Of a DNA stretch of 26,699 bases, positions 1 through 8,171 are shown piece by piece (within the stretch, counting starts at the first letter, position 1; every line of letters begins with the position of its first letter). The stretch lies in contig SXVE01000078.1 of assembly GCA_005790265.1 (NCBI GenBank), positions 1 to 26,699 on the forward strand. The letters run 5' to 3'. This DNA is from Acidobacteriota bacterium. Its GTDB lineage: Bacteria; Acidobacteriota; Blastocatellia; Pyrinomonadales; Pyrinomonadaceae. Position numbers and translations under genes: made by a program. The notes beneath the pieces are model-generated. The model was not told where the DNA came from and did not search any database. It saw nothing but the letters and a program-made list of their open reading frames with translations.

Positions 1-584
1 CCCGGCGATCTTCCTGCGCTGCCGAGTGCGCTGTCGCCTAAAGTCGCGGCGATCATCGCCGTCGGAACAAGCGTTACGTCTTCGACCGTTTTGCCGAAAG
101 TTTTGGCGATCATCGTCTGACCGGAAATCAACGCCGACGGCTGGTGTCCGGTGTGAATCGTCGTTACGCCGAATTGCCGCACCCATTCGATCAATTTTTC
201 CTCCGGATTGTAAGCATCAATCGCGCGCAGTTCCGGCTGCATCGGCGCGCTGCCGTCGAGCGCCATCTGCTCGTGCGGCTGATTTAAATAACCGTTCAAG
301 CCGATGACCGAATGCGCGTCAATCAAACCGGGCGTCACGACTTTCGCCGACAGCGTGCGATAATTCGCCGGAATTCTCACCTGCGCCGCCGCGCCGACCG
401 CTTCGATTTTGCCGTTGTTAATTAAGACGACGCCGTTCGTGATCGGTTCGCCCGCCATCGTCCAGACGGTTTCGCCGCGCACGGCGATTTGCGCCGCGGC
501 ACCAACCGAGAAAACTTGAACGACAATCGCCAGCAGCGCGACGAATGATAATTGATTAATAATAAATTTCGCGTGTTTTTTCAT
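1..584 (-). CDS. Amidohydrolase-like exported protein, 3'-truncated by window edge
   Basis: Reading the minus strand from ATG at 584 gives 194 codons that run off the window. Residues 1-32 form a signal peptide ending near GAAAQ. The rest matches the N-terminal part of imidazolonepropionase-like amidohydrolases: a beta-sandwich segment, then TPGLIDAHS around residues 84-92 and a DGSAPMQPELR stretch that is nearly the same as DGSAPIQPEVR in the upstream gene, so the two are paralogues. The start ATG overlaps the upstream TAA (TAATG), indicating translational coupling. Oddity: the usual HxH metal motif after the first strand reads H91-S-V93, so the second His is missing; this copy may bind metal differently or be a non-catalytic partner. 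The catalytic C-terminal half is outside the window, so substrate cannot be judged. Confidence 0.85.
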   Translation of the reverse strand, partial: MKKHAKFIINQLSFVALLAIVVQVFSVGAAAQIAVRGETVWTMAGEPITNGVVLINNGKIEAVGAAAQVRIPANYRTLSAKVVTPGLIDAHSVIGLNGYLNQPHEQMALDGSAPMQPELRAIDAYNPEEKLIEWVRQFGVTTIHTGHQPSALISGQTMIAKTFGKTVEDVTLVPTAMIAATLGDSALGSAGRSP

Positions 585-1912
585 TATTCCTGACCTCCGT
601 CGTTCATATCGTCGTGAAAACAGTCAATGTGGACGAGCCGATCATTGTTCGCGCCCGCGCCGCCGACGGCGATGATGTAATCTTTCGGATCAGTGCGGTC
701 GAAAACCTTTTTGCCTTCGACGTAAGTTTGCAAAACGTGCGTATAAACGCTCAACGGATCGCCGGAAAGAACGACGAAATCAGCGTCTTTGCCGGTTTCG
801 AGCGAACCGATGCGCGAATCGAGTTCGAGCATTTTCGCGCCCGCCATCGTCAAACCGTAAATCGCTTTTTCCCTGGACATTCCGGCGCGCACGGCTAAAC
901 CGGCGGAACGCAGTAAAAGGCGCGAATCGGTGATGTAATCGTCCGTGTGAAAACCGACGAGCGCGCCCGCTTTTTCGAGCGCCGCGCCGTTCGTGTAGCT
1001 GACTTCCATCGTTTCGAGTTTGCCGCCGGGACTGTCAATCAAAATGATCGAAGAGGGAAGATTGGCTTTCGCGATTTCGTCGGCGACTTTCCACGCTTCG
1101 GAAACGTGCTGCAAAACGACTTTGAAGCCGAATTCTTTCTGCAAGCGGATGACGGTTAAAATATCGTCGTGACGATGCGTGTGAAAATGAATAACTCTTT
1201 TCCCGTCAAGCAATTCGACGAGTGCTTCCATCGCCAGATCGCGCGGCGGAAGTTTCGACGCGTCCGTTCCGGCTCGGCGAACTTTGTCGCGATATTCGCG
1301 CGCTTTGTAAAATTGTTCGCGGACGAGCGCGGCTGATTTTGCGCGCGTCCCCGGAAAAGCGCCGCCGCCCGCGCGAATCGGATTCGTTCCGTTAGCAAAC
1401 TTAATGCCGCCCGCGTATCTGCCGCTTTGATCGTAAATCAGCAAATCTTCAATCGCGACGGCGTCATCGCGCAGTTTGATATAAAGCGTCTGACCGCTGT
1501 TTAAATGACCGGAACCGGGCATCACGTTAACAGTCGTCAAACCGCCTGCCTGCGCGCGCTGCAAACTTGCGGCGCGCACGTTCAGCGAATCGAGCAGGCG
1601 CACTTCCGGCTGAATCGGTGCGGAACCGTCGGCGCCCGCGCCTTCGCCGATATGACTGTGCGTGTCAACGATTCCGGGCATAATCGTTTTGCCCTGCAAA
1701 TCAACCGTTTGCACGTCGGCTGACAATCGAACGGTGCGCGCATCGCCGACCGCCGTGATTTTGCCGTTTTGAACGAGCAGAACGCCTTGTTCAATCGGCT
1801 GACCGACGACCGGAATAATGCGCGCATTGATGTAAGCCGTCGTTTTTTCCTGCCCGTAAATCGCACAGACGAACAGAAAAATAGCGAAAAAGCTAAAAAA
1901 TCTGATTTTCAT
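584..1912 (-). CDS. Exported imidazolonepropionase-like amidohydrolase
   Basis: 442 aa, with an N-terminal signal peptide (about residues 1-21, AIYGQ). It belongs to the metal-dependent amidohydrolase superfamily. Visible metal/active-site elements are H85-S-H87 after the first barrel strand, HFHTHRHDD at 242-250, H269 in LQHVSEAW and D324 in FHTDD. The C-terminal composite domain carries GSLETGKDADFVVLSGDP. Family members hydrolyse cyclic amides or dipeptides; the actual substrate cannot be read from sequence. Start ATG at 1912 is preceded by GAGGAAACCAAAA, an acceptable SD. It is the first gene of a two-gene unit with the downstream paralogue (TAATG overlap). A TTGACA lies at 1981-1986 on the minus strand but no good -10 follows it at standard spacing. 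Confidence 0.9.
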   Translation of the reverse strand: MKIRFFSFFAIFLFVCAIYGQEKTTAYINARIIPVVGQPIEQGVLLVQNGKITAVGDARTVRLSADVQTVDLQGKTIMPGIVDTHSHIGEGAGADGSAPIQPEVRLLDSLNVRAASLQRAQAGGLTTVNVMPGSGHLNSGQTLYIKLRDDAVAIEDLLIYDQSGRYAGGIKFANGTNPIRAGGGAFPGTRAKSAALVREQFYKAREYRDKVRRAGTDASKLPPRDLAMEALVELLDGKRVIHFHTHRHDDILTVIRLQKEFGFKVVLQHVSEAWKVADEIAKANLPSSIILIDSPGGKLETMEVSYTNGAALEKAGALVGFHTDDYITDSRLLLRSAGLAVRAGMSREKAIYGLTMAGAKMLELDSRIGSLETGKDADFVVLSGDPLSVYTHVLQTYVEGKKVFDRTDPKDYIIAVGGAGANNDRLVHIDCFHDDMNDGGQE

Positions 1913-2109
1913 TTTTGGTTTCCTCGTGAATTGATTAAAAAAGAAGCGTTAGATGTAAATTGCAACGAATCGAGCGCAACTGTCAAGAATCACGACGCAC
2001 TTTTACCGCTCGTCAAAGCAAAACGACAAATTTAGCCAAACTCAGCAAACGTAGAATTTGCGCGCCGCTTGGATTCAGCGTTTGAAAAGTTGCTTGAAAA
2101 CTTTTTTGT

Positions 2110-3873
2110 CTACCGGTTTTGGTTGTCGTTTGATGGAATGGAAACTCTGAACACGGTTCCGCCGGGCGAATTGGAAAAGGCTTCGATTTTGCCGTTGTGC
2201 GCCGTGATAATTCCGTAACAAACGGCGAGACCGAGTCCGGTTCCTTTGCCCGCCGGTTTGGTCGTGAAAAACGGATCGAAAATTTTCTGGCGGTCGGGTT
2301 CGCTGATGCCGCCGCCGGTGTCGGCGATTTCAACGATCACTTCATTGCCGCCGGAAAATGTTTTGATTGATAACTCGCCGTCACCGTTCATCGCGTCGCG
2401 CGCGTTGAGCAAAAGATTGAGAAAAACCTGCTGCAACTGATCGCCGTCGGCGTAAACGGAAGTTAGCTTCTGATCGAGATTTTTGATTAACTTTAATTTT
2501 TGAAACGCTTTATCAAAACTTGCGAGCCGCAGCGCGGTTTCGATGATGCGGTTGATTTCCACCGAATTCCTCGCTGCCGGACGAACGCGAGCGAAATCCA
2601 TCATATCGTGCGTCACCTGCGTGATGCGCTGAATCTGCGTTGAAATGAGGCGCAGATTATCCTTGATTTTTTCGTCCGTGTTGGGATTCGCCTGCATCAT
2701 CTGAATCAAAGACGAAATCGAAGCGAGCGGATTGTTGACTTCGTGCGCAACGCCGGACGCGAGCGTTCCCATCGCCGCGAGTTTCTCCGTGCGCATCAAC
2801 TGTTCGTTGAGTTTTTGCAGCTGCTCGATGTCGGAAGCCATTTTGCGGCTCATTTCATTAAACGAATCAGCCAGCAAACCGATTTCGTCGTTGCTTTTGC
2901 GCAGCTCGACTTCCGTTCCGTATTTTCCTTCGGTAACTTGGACGGCGGCGAGCGTGATTCTCTGCAACGGTCGGGAAATGGCGCGCACGATTAAAAGCAG
3001 CAGCAAAAGATTCGGCACGAGCGCGGAAACGACGCTGAAAACCAGATATTTGCGCCACGCTTCAAAATCCATTCCGTTTTGAAAAGCCCACCAGACAATC
3101 GGAATCTGAAAAATCACAAAACTGAGAATAGCGATTGTCGCGATGCTGAGCGCGATTTTATAGGCAATCGGAAAAAGCCTGAATTGATTGAGCGCGGTTT
3201 GCAAGGAGAAAAGTTTGAAATTGGAAATCGCGTAAGCGTAAATCAAAACGCCGGGAAGCACGAAAATCGTGCTGTACGGCAGCAGCGCGTAAATTCCGTA
3301 AAACGGCAAAACGATATTCGCCAAAGTTTTTAAGATTCCGGTGATTGAAACCGCCCAGAGAATCGCGCCGAGCTGTTGTCCGCGCTGCGTGCGGCGATAT
3401 TTTTGGTATTTTCGGTAAAGAATAAACGCGCCGTAAAAAAATACGAAATAAACGTAAACGACAAACGCATAGGCGAGCGGCGCGAGATCAATAATAAAAC
3501 TGCCGTTTTGGAAACCGGCGTAATTCCACAATAAGCCGAGCGCGGCGGACGGAATTAAAATCAAACCGGGCGCGAAAACGATGGCGGCTTTCCGGCGCGG
3601 CGTGCGCGCGTTTTCCGGAAAAACCCACGCAAAAACGACGAGCGCGCACTGCATTAAAAGCGCGACGACGAAACTCGTTGAAACCCACCAGCCCGCGCCG
3701 ATTTTTTCGTCGTAAAAATTCCAGAAAATTAAATCTTTGATTGTCCAAAAAGCGAGAAACGAGATGAATGCGGCGAAAGTCTGATGCGCGCGATTGCGCG
3801 GGTCGGCGACGAAAACATAAAAGCCGAGCAAAACAAGCAGGAAAAGCGCGAATAAATGAAGCAGAATTAACAT
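2110..3873 (-). CDS. Membrane sensor histidine kinase (7TM-like, HAMP, HisKA, HATPase)
   Basis: 587 aa. The N-terminus (about residues 1-225) holds roughly seven hydrophobic segments resembling the histidine-kinase 7TM-type sensor region. A further segment at about 238-262 and one at about 280-297 lead into a HAMP linker (about 298-350). The dimerisation/phosphoacceptor helix has GVAHEVNNPLASI with His377. The ATPase domain shows the N-box LLLNARDAM (N490), DTGGG at 518-522 and GKGTGLGL at 542-549, so all catalytic boxes are intact. It should autophosphorylate in response to a membrane or extracellular signal and pass phosphate to a response regulator, but no receiver-domain gene is in the window. 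The kinase core is of the type often paired with NtrC-like regulators (family knowledge). Start is the ATG at 3873; its SD is weak. Confidence 0.93.
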   Translation of the reverse strand: MLILLHLFALFLLVLLGFYVFVADPRNRAHQTFAAFISFLAFWTIKDLIFWNFYDEKIGAGWWVSTSFVVALLMQCALVVFAWVFPENARTPRRKAAIVFAPGLILIPSAALGLLWNYAGFQNGSFIIDLAPLAYAFVVYVYFVFFYGAFILYRKYQKYRRTQRGQQLGAILWAVSITGILKTLANIVLPFYGIYALLPYSTIFVLPGVLIYAYAISNFKLFSLQTALNQFRLFPIAYKIALSIATIAILSFVIFQIPIVWWAFQNGMDFEAWRKYLVFSVVSALVPNLLLLLLIVRAISRPLQRITLAAVQVTEGKYGTEVELRKSNDEIGLLADSFNEMSRKMASDIEQLQKLNEQLMRTEKLAAMGTLASGVAHEVNNPLASISSLIQMMQANPNTDEKIKDNLRLISTQIQRITQVTHDMMDFARVRPAARNSVEINRIIETALRLASFDKAFQKLKLIKNLDQKLTSVYADGDQLQQVFLNLLLNARDAMNGDGELSIKTFSGGNEVIVEIADTGGGISEPDRQKIFDPFFTTKPAGKGTGLGLAVCYGIITAHNGKIEAFSNSPGGTVFRVSIPSNDNQNR

Positions 3874-3980
3874 TTGATGAATCGGTTAATTCCTCGATTC
3901 TAAATTAATATCGAAAATCATTCGCGTTGCGGAACGTGAAAACTCAAAAACGTGGACGAATAAAGTCGCGAGCCGTCAAT

Positions 3981-4652
3981 TTACAAGCCGAAAATAAACG
4001 AACAGATTGTCAGCGTGATTCCGAACGCAATCGGCAGAAAATGGTTGCGCTCGATCATTTCGCCTTTTTTCAGCAAACGATGAAAAATGACGAACAGCGG
4101 AAGCGCCGCCGCGCCGACCGCGCCGCCTAAAATCGCGCCGAAAAATGCGCCGAACAGAAAAATAACGACGCCGCCCGCGCCGCCGGAAATCATTCCCCAA
4201 AGCATTCCGACGAACGGCAAAAACAACAGCATCGCCCACCACGGATATTTTTCGATTTCGCGCACCGAATTGGCGATGAGTTTTCCGGAAAAATAACCGA
4301 CAATCGCCGAAATTAAATTGACGATAAACAAAACGCCGAGAATCCAAACTTCACCGCGCTGCAACATTCCCGAATCAATTGCGAACTTGGCGAAAATCGA
4401 AGCGGGCGCGAGAGTTCCGAGAATCAAACCGAAATAGGAAAAAGTTTTTTCAAGATTGAGCGGATTTTTGAGTAATTGCGCTTCCGCGCGCTCTTTTTCC
4501 GAGTGAAACGCGCTTTTTTGTCGTTCGGTTTCGGCATTGGCGGCGAGGAGAATATTCAGTCTTTGGTGAACGAGCTCGCTTTCGCGCCGACTGTCGAAAT
4601 ATTCATCGAAATTGACCTGACGGTTTGCGGTTTGTGTTTTTCGGCTTTCCAT
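3981..4652 (-). CDS. Multi-pass membrane protein of unknown function
   Basis: 223 aa, not recognised as a named family. A charged N-terminus (about residues 1-65, Glu/Arg/Lys-rich, probably helical) precedes five or so hydrophobic segments: about 70-90, 102-125, 138-155, 157-195 (very Gly/Ala rich) and the last 20 residues. Start ATG at 4652 has GGAAAAAG about nine bases upstream. The first 97 bases overlap the end of the upstream gene in a different frame, a much longer overlap than usual for coupled genes, so an upstream frameshift or a misplaced start should be considered; no other ATG occurs before the first membrane segment. Likely co-transcribed with the upstream gene. Confidence 0.7.
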   Translation of the reverse strand: MESRKTQTANRQVNFDEYFDSRRESELVHQRLNILLAANAETERQKSAFHSEKERAEAQLLKNPLNLEKTFSYFGLILGTLAPASIFAKFAIDSGMLQRGEVWILGVLFIVNLISAIVGYFSGKLIANSVREIEKYPWWAMLLFLPFVGMLWGMISGGAGGVVIFLFGAFFGAILGGAVGAAALPLFVIFHRLLKKGEMIERNHFLPIAFGITLTICSFIFGL

Positions 4653-5329
4653 AAATCTTTTTCCAAATTTCGGACGGAAATTTCTTTGTCTATTTGCCGC
4701 GCGCGGACGAATAATTCATCGAGCGACGATTGCGCATTGGCGTTTCCTAAAACAATAAATAATTTTTTCAACGAATCGTGCAGCTCCGACGAATCTTCAA
4801 CCGAACTCGTTATCAGTTTAATTATTTGCAAAAAATCTTTTTCGGCTTCGGTTTGATGAAAAGATAAGCGCATTTGGTTGCGCCGGTGAAAACAGCGCGC
4901 TCCGATCTCGGCGTTTTTATGATTGGTAACGAGAAAAATTTCCTTTTCGTGCGCGGCGGGTTTTTTATCGCGAACCTGACACGCCAGCGAAAGCCCGACG
5001 AATCTTTCGTAAACTTCGCGAAATTCGTAAACGGAAAGGTTAATCTCGCTTTTAAGAATGATTTTCTCCAGATATTTTTGCGCCGAAGCGATTTGATCCG
5101 ACAATTTACTGGAATATCGGTTTGATTCCGAATCTTTCTCGAACAGACTTTTCAGAATTTGGCTGCGCTGTATTATTTGCACGAAAAGCGGAATCCAAAA
5201 AATAAAGTTTAGTACGGTTTTGAGCCACAAATGACTTGAAGAAATACGACGGCGATTCTGCAAATAAAAGTAAACGCCGACCGGCGCGCCGCAAGCTAAA
5301 TAAATGATAAAAACGTCGCTCAGATTCAT
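4556..5329 (-). CDS. Membrane-anchored hypothetical protein
   Basis: 257 aa from the ATG at 5329 (MNLSDVFIIYL). The open frame can be extended to a TTG at 5374, but that adds a charged stretch in front of a good membrane segment, so the ATG is preferred. Two hydrophobic segments (about 5-23 and 33-52) are followed by a soluble, Glu/Lys/Leu-rich helical region to the end. No known catalytic motif is visible. The C-terminus overlaps the start of the following membrane-protein gene by 97 bases. The pair probably works together at the membrane, but this is inference from position only. Confidence 0.65.
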   Translation of the reverse strand: MNLSDVFIIYLACGAPVGVYFYLQNRRRISSSHLWLKTVLNFIFWIPLFVQIIQRSQILKSLFEKDSESNRYSSKLSDQIASAQKYLEKIILKSEINLSVYEFREVYERFVGLSLACQVRDKKPAAHEKEIFLVTNHKNAEIGARCFHRRNQMRLSFHQTEAEKDFLQIIKLITSSVEDSSELHDSLKKLFIVLGNANAQSSLDELFVRARQIDKEISVRNLEKDLWKAEKHKPQTVRSISMNISTVGAKASSFTKD

Positions 5330-5581
5330 TACCGGCGAAAAACGGCAATGAATATGCCAACGCCGAATACTCAATCGAAATTGAGCTGAATCCGAACTCC
5401 AGCCCGTAAAAATCAGGCTTATAATAAACTTCTCGGAACTTTTTCGGCGGCAGCGTCGTTAGTAAAGATTAGCAAAGCGCCAATTTACCGCGCGGCTGAT
5501 TGGCAGAATGCAAAAATCGCAAAAACTTCCAAAACAAATAAAAAAACAATGCAAAAAATAATTTCGCACCCGTTCATTGAA

Positions 5582-5597
5582 TGGCACCGAAATTGCA
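5582..5597 (+). promoter_or_regulatory. Sigma-54 (RpoN) promoter
   Basis: TGGCAC at 5582-5587, five bases, then TTGCA at 5593-5597. The invariant GG (5583-5584) and GC (5595-5596) are separated by exactly 10 bases, the -24/-12 geometry of sigma-54 promoters. Transcription would start near 5608, about 65 bases ahead of the small gene at 5674. This implies activation by an NtrC-type enhancer-binding protein; no such gene lies in the window. Confidence 0.7.
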
Positions 5598-5673
5598 GAA
5601 GGTGAAAACGGAATAATAAATACTCCACTTAAACGGAACTAAATTGGATTTATAATTGAAGGAGAAAGCAATC

Positions 5674-5895
5674 ATGACGACAAAGGGGAAAATTAAAGTA
5701 ATCAAGAAAAACGAAATCAAAGAGAATGCAGCGGCAAGCGTCGCGGTCATCAAAAAATCGAAACAGGAAACAGCACGCGAGATGGTTTCAACGGTGACGA
5801 ATTGGGTCAGCGATTTTCAAACGCGCAAACGCGAAGAAACCAAAATGGCAATCGAGAAATTCTTCACGCCGACGCAGCCAGTCGGCGAAATCTAA
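5674..5895 (+). CDS. Small basic protein, sigma-54-type promoter
   Basis: 73 aa from ATG 5674, chosen over an in-frame TTG at 5656 because GGAG at 5661-5664 sits about nine bases before the ATG. The protein is Lys-rich at its N-terminus (KIKVIKKNEIKEN), then helical (TAREMVSTVTNWVSDFQTRKREETKMAIEKFF) and ends in a short Pro/Thr tail. No membrane segment, cysteine or recognised domain is seen; a small helical nucleic-acid- or protein-binding role is possible but not shown. It stands alone: sigma-54-like promoter upstream, terminators directly downstream. That isolation with strong signals supports a real, regulated, probably abundant product. Confidence 0.75.
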   Translation: MTTKGKIKVIKKNEIKENAAASVAVIKKSKQETAREMVSTVTNWVSDFQTRKREETKMAIEKFFTPTQPVGEI

Positions 5896-5917
5896 GATTT
5901 TTATTAGTTAATATTCG

Positions 5918-5942
5918 GGCGAAAAGGACGACTCGCCTTTTT
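5918..5942 (+). terminator. Weak intrinsic terminator
   Basis: GGCGA (5918-5922) pairs with TCGCC (5933-5937) around a 10-base loop, followed by a T run. The stem is only 5 bp; it would act in tandem with the stronger hairpin 25 bases downstream. Confidence 0.4.
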
Positions 5943-5967
5943 CACGCAGACAATCTCCATATATTTG

Positions 5968-5998
5968 AGGACAGCTTTGATTCGGCTGTCCTTTTTTT
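5968..5998 (+). terminator. Strong intrinsic terminator of the small gene
   Basis: AGGACAGC (5968-5975) pairs perfectly with GCTGTCCT (5985-5992) around a 9-base loop, followed by a run of T to 5998. Classic rho-independent terminator on the plus strand. Confidence 0.9.
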
Positions 5999-6084
5999 CG
6001 CGCTTTTTTCGAGTCGTTTGTTGCATTCCGGCTAACTTTTCAATATCTTTTTGGAAGAATCTAACTTTAGCGAATCCATCAAAT

Positions 6085-6846
6085 ATGAATGATAAAGTTG
6101 CCATCATAACCGGAGCGAGCAGCGGCATCGGACGAGCGACGGCGGCGCTTTTTGCGGCGAACGGAGCCAGAGTCGTCGCCGTCGGAAGAAACGAAAAAGA
6201 GCTGAATCTTTTGCGCGACGAGACGCAAAGCGGCAACGGTTCGATAAAAATCGCGCTCGCCGATATTCGCGAGGCTTCGCAAATTGACAGATTAATCAGC
6301 GAAATTGTAGAAACCTACGGTCAGATTGACGTTTTGGTGAACGCCGCCGGAATTTTGCTCAACGGCTCGATTGAAAATACAACGCTCGACGAATGGGACA
6401 AAATGATGAATATCAATGTCCGTTCGGTCTTTAATTTAATGCAGAAATGCGTGCCGCATTTAATTAATTCAAAAGGGAACGTCGTTAATGTTTCGAGCGT
6501 GACCGGACTGCGGGCGTTTCCGGGCGTTTTGGCATACTGCGTTTCAAAAGCCGCCGCCGATCAGTTGACGCGCTGCACGGCGCTCGAATTGGCACCGCAC
6601 GGCGTTCGCGTTAACGCCGTCAATCCCGGAGTTGTGGAAACAAATTTGCACAAGCGCGGCGGAATGGAAAACGAGGCTTACGAAAAATTTCTTGAGCACT
6701 CTAAAACCACGCATCCGCTCGGACGCGTCGGCAAACCGGAAGAAGTCGCCGAACTGATTTTCTTTCTCGCATCGGAAAAAGCGGGCTGGATAACCGGAGC
6801 GACTTACGAAATAGACGGCGGTCGCGCGCAAACGTGCGCTCGATAA
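6085..6846 (+). CDS. SDR-family NAD(P)-dependent oxidoreductase
   Basis: 253 aa from ATG 6085; the open frame extends upstream through the terminator region but the Rossmann fold begins right at MNDKVAIITG. Classical short-chain dehydrogenase: cofactor motif TGASSGIG (9-16), NAAG (86-89), catalytic S138, Y151 and K155 in YCVSK, and a C-terminal VAELIFFLASEKAGWITG segment ending in IDGG. This pattern is typical of FabG/glucose-1-dehydrogenase-like SDRs; the substrate is not predictable. No clear SD is present. A weak -35/-10 pair (TTGCAT at 6021, TATCTT at 6044, 17-base spacing) lies between the terminator and the gene. The next gene starts 15 bases after the stop, so the two are probably one transcript. 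Confidence 0.93.
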   Translation: MNDKVAIITGASSGIGRATAALFAANGARVVAVGRNEKELNLLRDETQSGNGSIKIALADIREASQIDRLISEIVETYGQIDVLVNAAGILLNGSIENTTLDEWDKMMNINVRSVFNLMQKCVPHLINSKGNVVNVSSVTGLRAFPGVLAYCVSKAAADQLTRCTALELAPHGVRVNAVNPGVVETNLHKRGGMENEAYEKFLEHSKTTHPLGRVGKPEEVAELIFFLASEKAGWITGATYEIDGGRAQTCAR

Positions 6847-6861
6847 ATTTTTGATAAACAC

Positions 6862-7638
6862 GTGAAATTTCAGCTACTTCCAAGCACTTTCGACGAAAAC
6901 GGCGCTGCCTCAAAACGACAGCATCTAGCTTGCTTTGTAATCAATGATGAAATTTCCATTGATGCCGGAAGCCTCGCAATGGCGACGAGCGTCGAACAAA
7001 AACAGAAAATTCGCGACGTTGTATTGACGCACGCTCATCTCGATCACATTGCCGGATTGCCGCTGTTTATTGACGATCTTTTTGCCAATTTGAACGAACC
7101 CGTCTGCGTTCACGCAACTTCTGAAGTAGTGACGGTTTTGGAGCGAGATATTTTTAACTGGTCGGTTTACCCGCGCTTTTCCGAACTGGCGGGCAGACAC
7201 GGCGCGGTGATGAAATACCAGATTTTTGAAGCTGAAAACAGTTTTACGATTAAAAATTTATCGTTCAAGGCAATCGAAGTAAATCACAAAGTGCCGACGG
7301 TCGGTTTGATTATTTCTGACGAAAAAACGACGATTGCGATGACCGGAGACACGGCGGAAATGGATAAATTCTGGGACGCGGCAAATCTCGAAAAGCGGCT
7401 CGATGCGATTTTGATCGAATGCGCTTTTCCAGATGAATTAAACGATTTAGCGCATATTTCGCATCATTTGACGCCGAAGTCTCTGCACGCGGAAATCGCC
7501 AAATGCGTTCATCTCGACTGCCCGATTTTTATTATCAATATTAAACCGATGTATCGCGAACGAGTAATTAAGCAGATCGAAAGTTTGAAAATTCCTAATC
7601 TGGCGATTTTGGAAGTCGGTGCGGTTTACGAATGGTAA
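6862..7638 (+). CDS. MBL-fold hydrolase, class II cyclic-nucleotide phosphodiesterase-like
   Basis: 258 aa starting at GTG 6862; the start is supported by the family-like opening MKFQLLPSTFD, which supplies the first strand. The metal site is THAHLDHIAGLP (H57, H59, D61, H62), close to the class II cAMP phosphodiesterase signature, followed by VNHKVPTVGLII, the metal-ligand region TGDTAE and a C-terminal HISHHLTP. Expected reaction: hydrolysis of a phosphodiester such as cAMP using two metal ions; a different ester substrate is possible. It follows the SDR gene by 15 bases without an evident SD, suggesting coupled expression. It meets the next gene tail to tail, only one base apart. Confidence 0.85.
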   Translation: MKFQLLPSTFDENGAASKRQHLACFVINDEISIDAGSLAMATSVEQKQKIRDVVLTHAHLDHIAGLPLFIDDLFANLNEPVCVHATSEVVTVLERDIFNWSVYPRFSELAGRHGAVMKYQIFEAENSFTIKNLSFKAIEVNHKVPTVGLIISDEKTTIAMTGDTAEMDKFWDAANLEKRLDAILIECAFPDELNDLAHISHHLTPKSLHAEIAKCVHLDCPIFIINIKPMYRERVIKQIESLKIPNLAILEVGAVYEW

Positions 7639-7639
7639 T

Positions 7640-7870
7640 TTACCGATTTTTTTCGCGCAGAAAGTTAACTGTTTCAAATTCGTTTTCGATGTGTTCGCCG
7701 TTGAAATCATAAAGCAAAACGCGCCCGTTAGACAAAACTTTTTCGATCTTGAAAGTTCTTTCCTCGCGGTTTTTTCCCGGCATAATTTCGGCTCGAAACG
7801 TCACATTCATTTCGGGACGCGCCCAAACGCTCGGCGGCGTTTCCTTTTTCTGTTTTTTAAAGATACTCAT
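7640..7870 (-). CDS. Small conserved-looking hypothetical protein
   Basis: 76 aa. The Lys-rich N-terminus (MSIFKKQKKET) is followed by what reads as a small beta-rich domain: MNVTFRAEIMPG, ERTFKIEKVLSNGRVLLYDF, EHIENEFETVNF. The alternation of hydrophobic and polar residues supports coding on this strand over the competing plus-strand frame. The function is unknown. It starts with ATG at 7870, ends one base from the converging phosphodiesterase-like gene, and has no strong SD. Confidence 0.65.
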   Translation of the reverse strand: MSIFKKQKKETPPSVWARPEMNVTFRAEIMPGKNREERTFKIEKVLSNGRVLLYDFNGEHIENEFETVNFLREKNR

Positions 7871-8171
7871 TTTTTAGTTCGGTTAAGTGTGCAAGCTAAA
7901 TAATTTATGAAGTGAAAATCTTGTTGCGAAAATTCTTTTTTGGCAGCCAAGAAAGTTTTACAATATACGCCGTTTTCTCAAATGATTTAATGATCGGGCG
8001 TCTTCAAATCACGTAATTTCGTTAAACATATATAAAAAGTATAGCAGAAATTTTTGTGTCATCAGCCAAATTGGTAAAACCAGAAATTGTAACTTGATTG
8101 ACATTTAGCGGCTAAAGTTTCAATATAAAAAACATTTGGCTTTGGTTTGAAAGCATTTTGGGAGATAAAAA
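7871..8171. other. Intergenic region with divergent leaders
   Basis: About 300 AT-rich bases between divergently transcribed genes. A perfect TTGACA occurs at 8098-8103 (plus strand), with TATAAA at 8124-8129 as the nearest -10-like hexamer (20-base spacing, longer than optimal). A short TTGGC/GCCAA hairpin lies near 7938-7950. No open frame or RNA gene was recognised. Confidence 0.4.

Noticed and set aside
3927..4130. Plus-strand frames over the membrane-protein genes at 3.9-4.9 kb
   Set aside because: Arg/Lys/Gln-rich or Pro/Ala-rich mirror peptides without domain signs; the minus-strand frames have coherent membrane segments.
5656..5673. Upstream TTG start for the sigma-54-linked small gene
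   Set aside because: The SD lies downstream of this TTG and at the right distance for the ATG at 5674.
5965..6084. 40-residue N-terminal extension of the SDR protein
   Set aside because: It would begin inside the upstream terminator and precedes the canonical Rossmann start; the ATG at 6085 fits the family.
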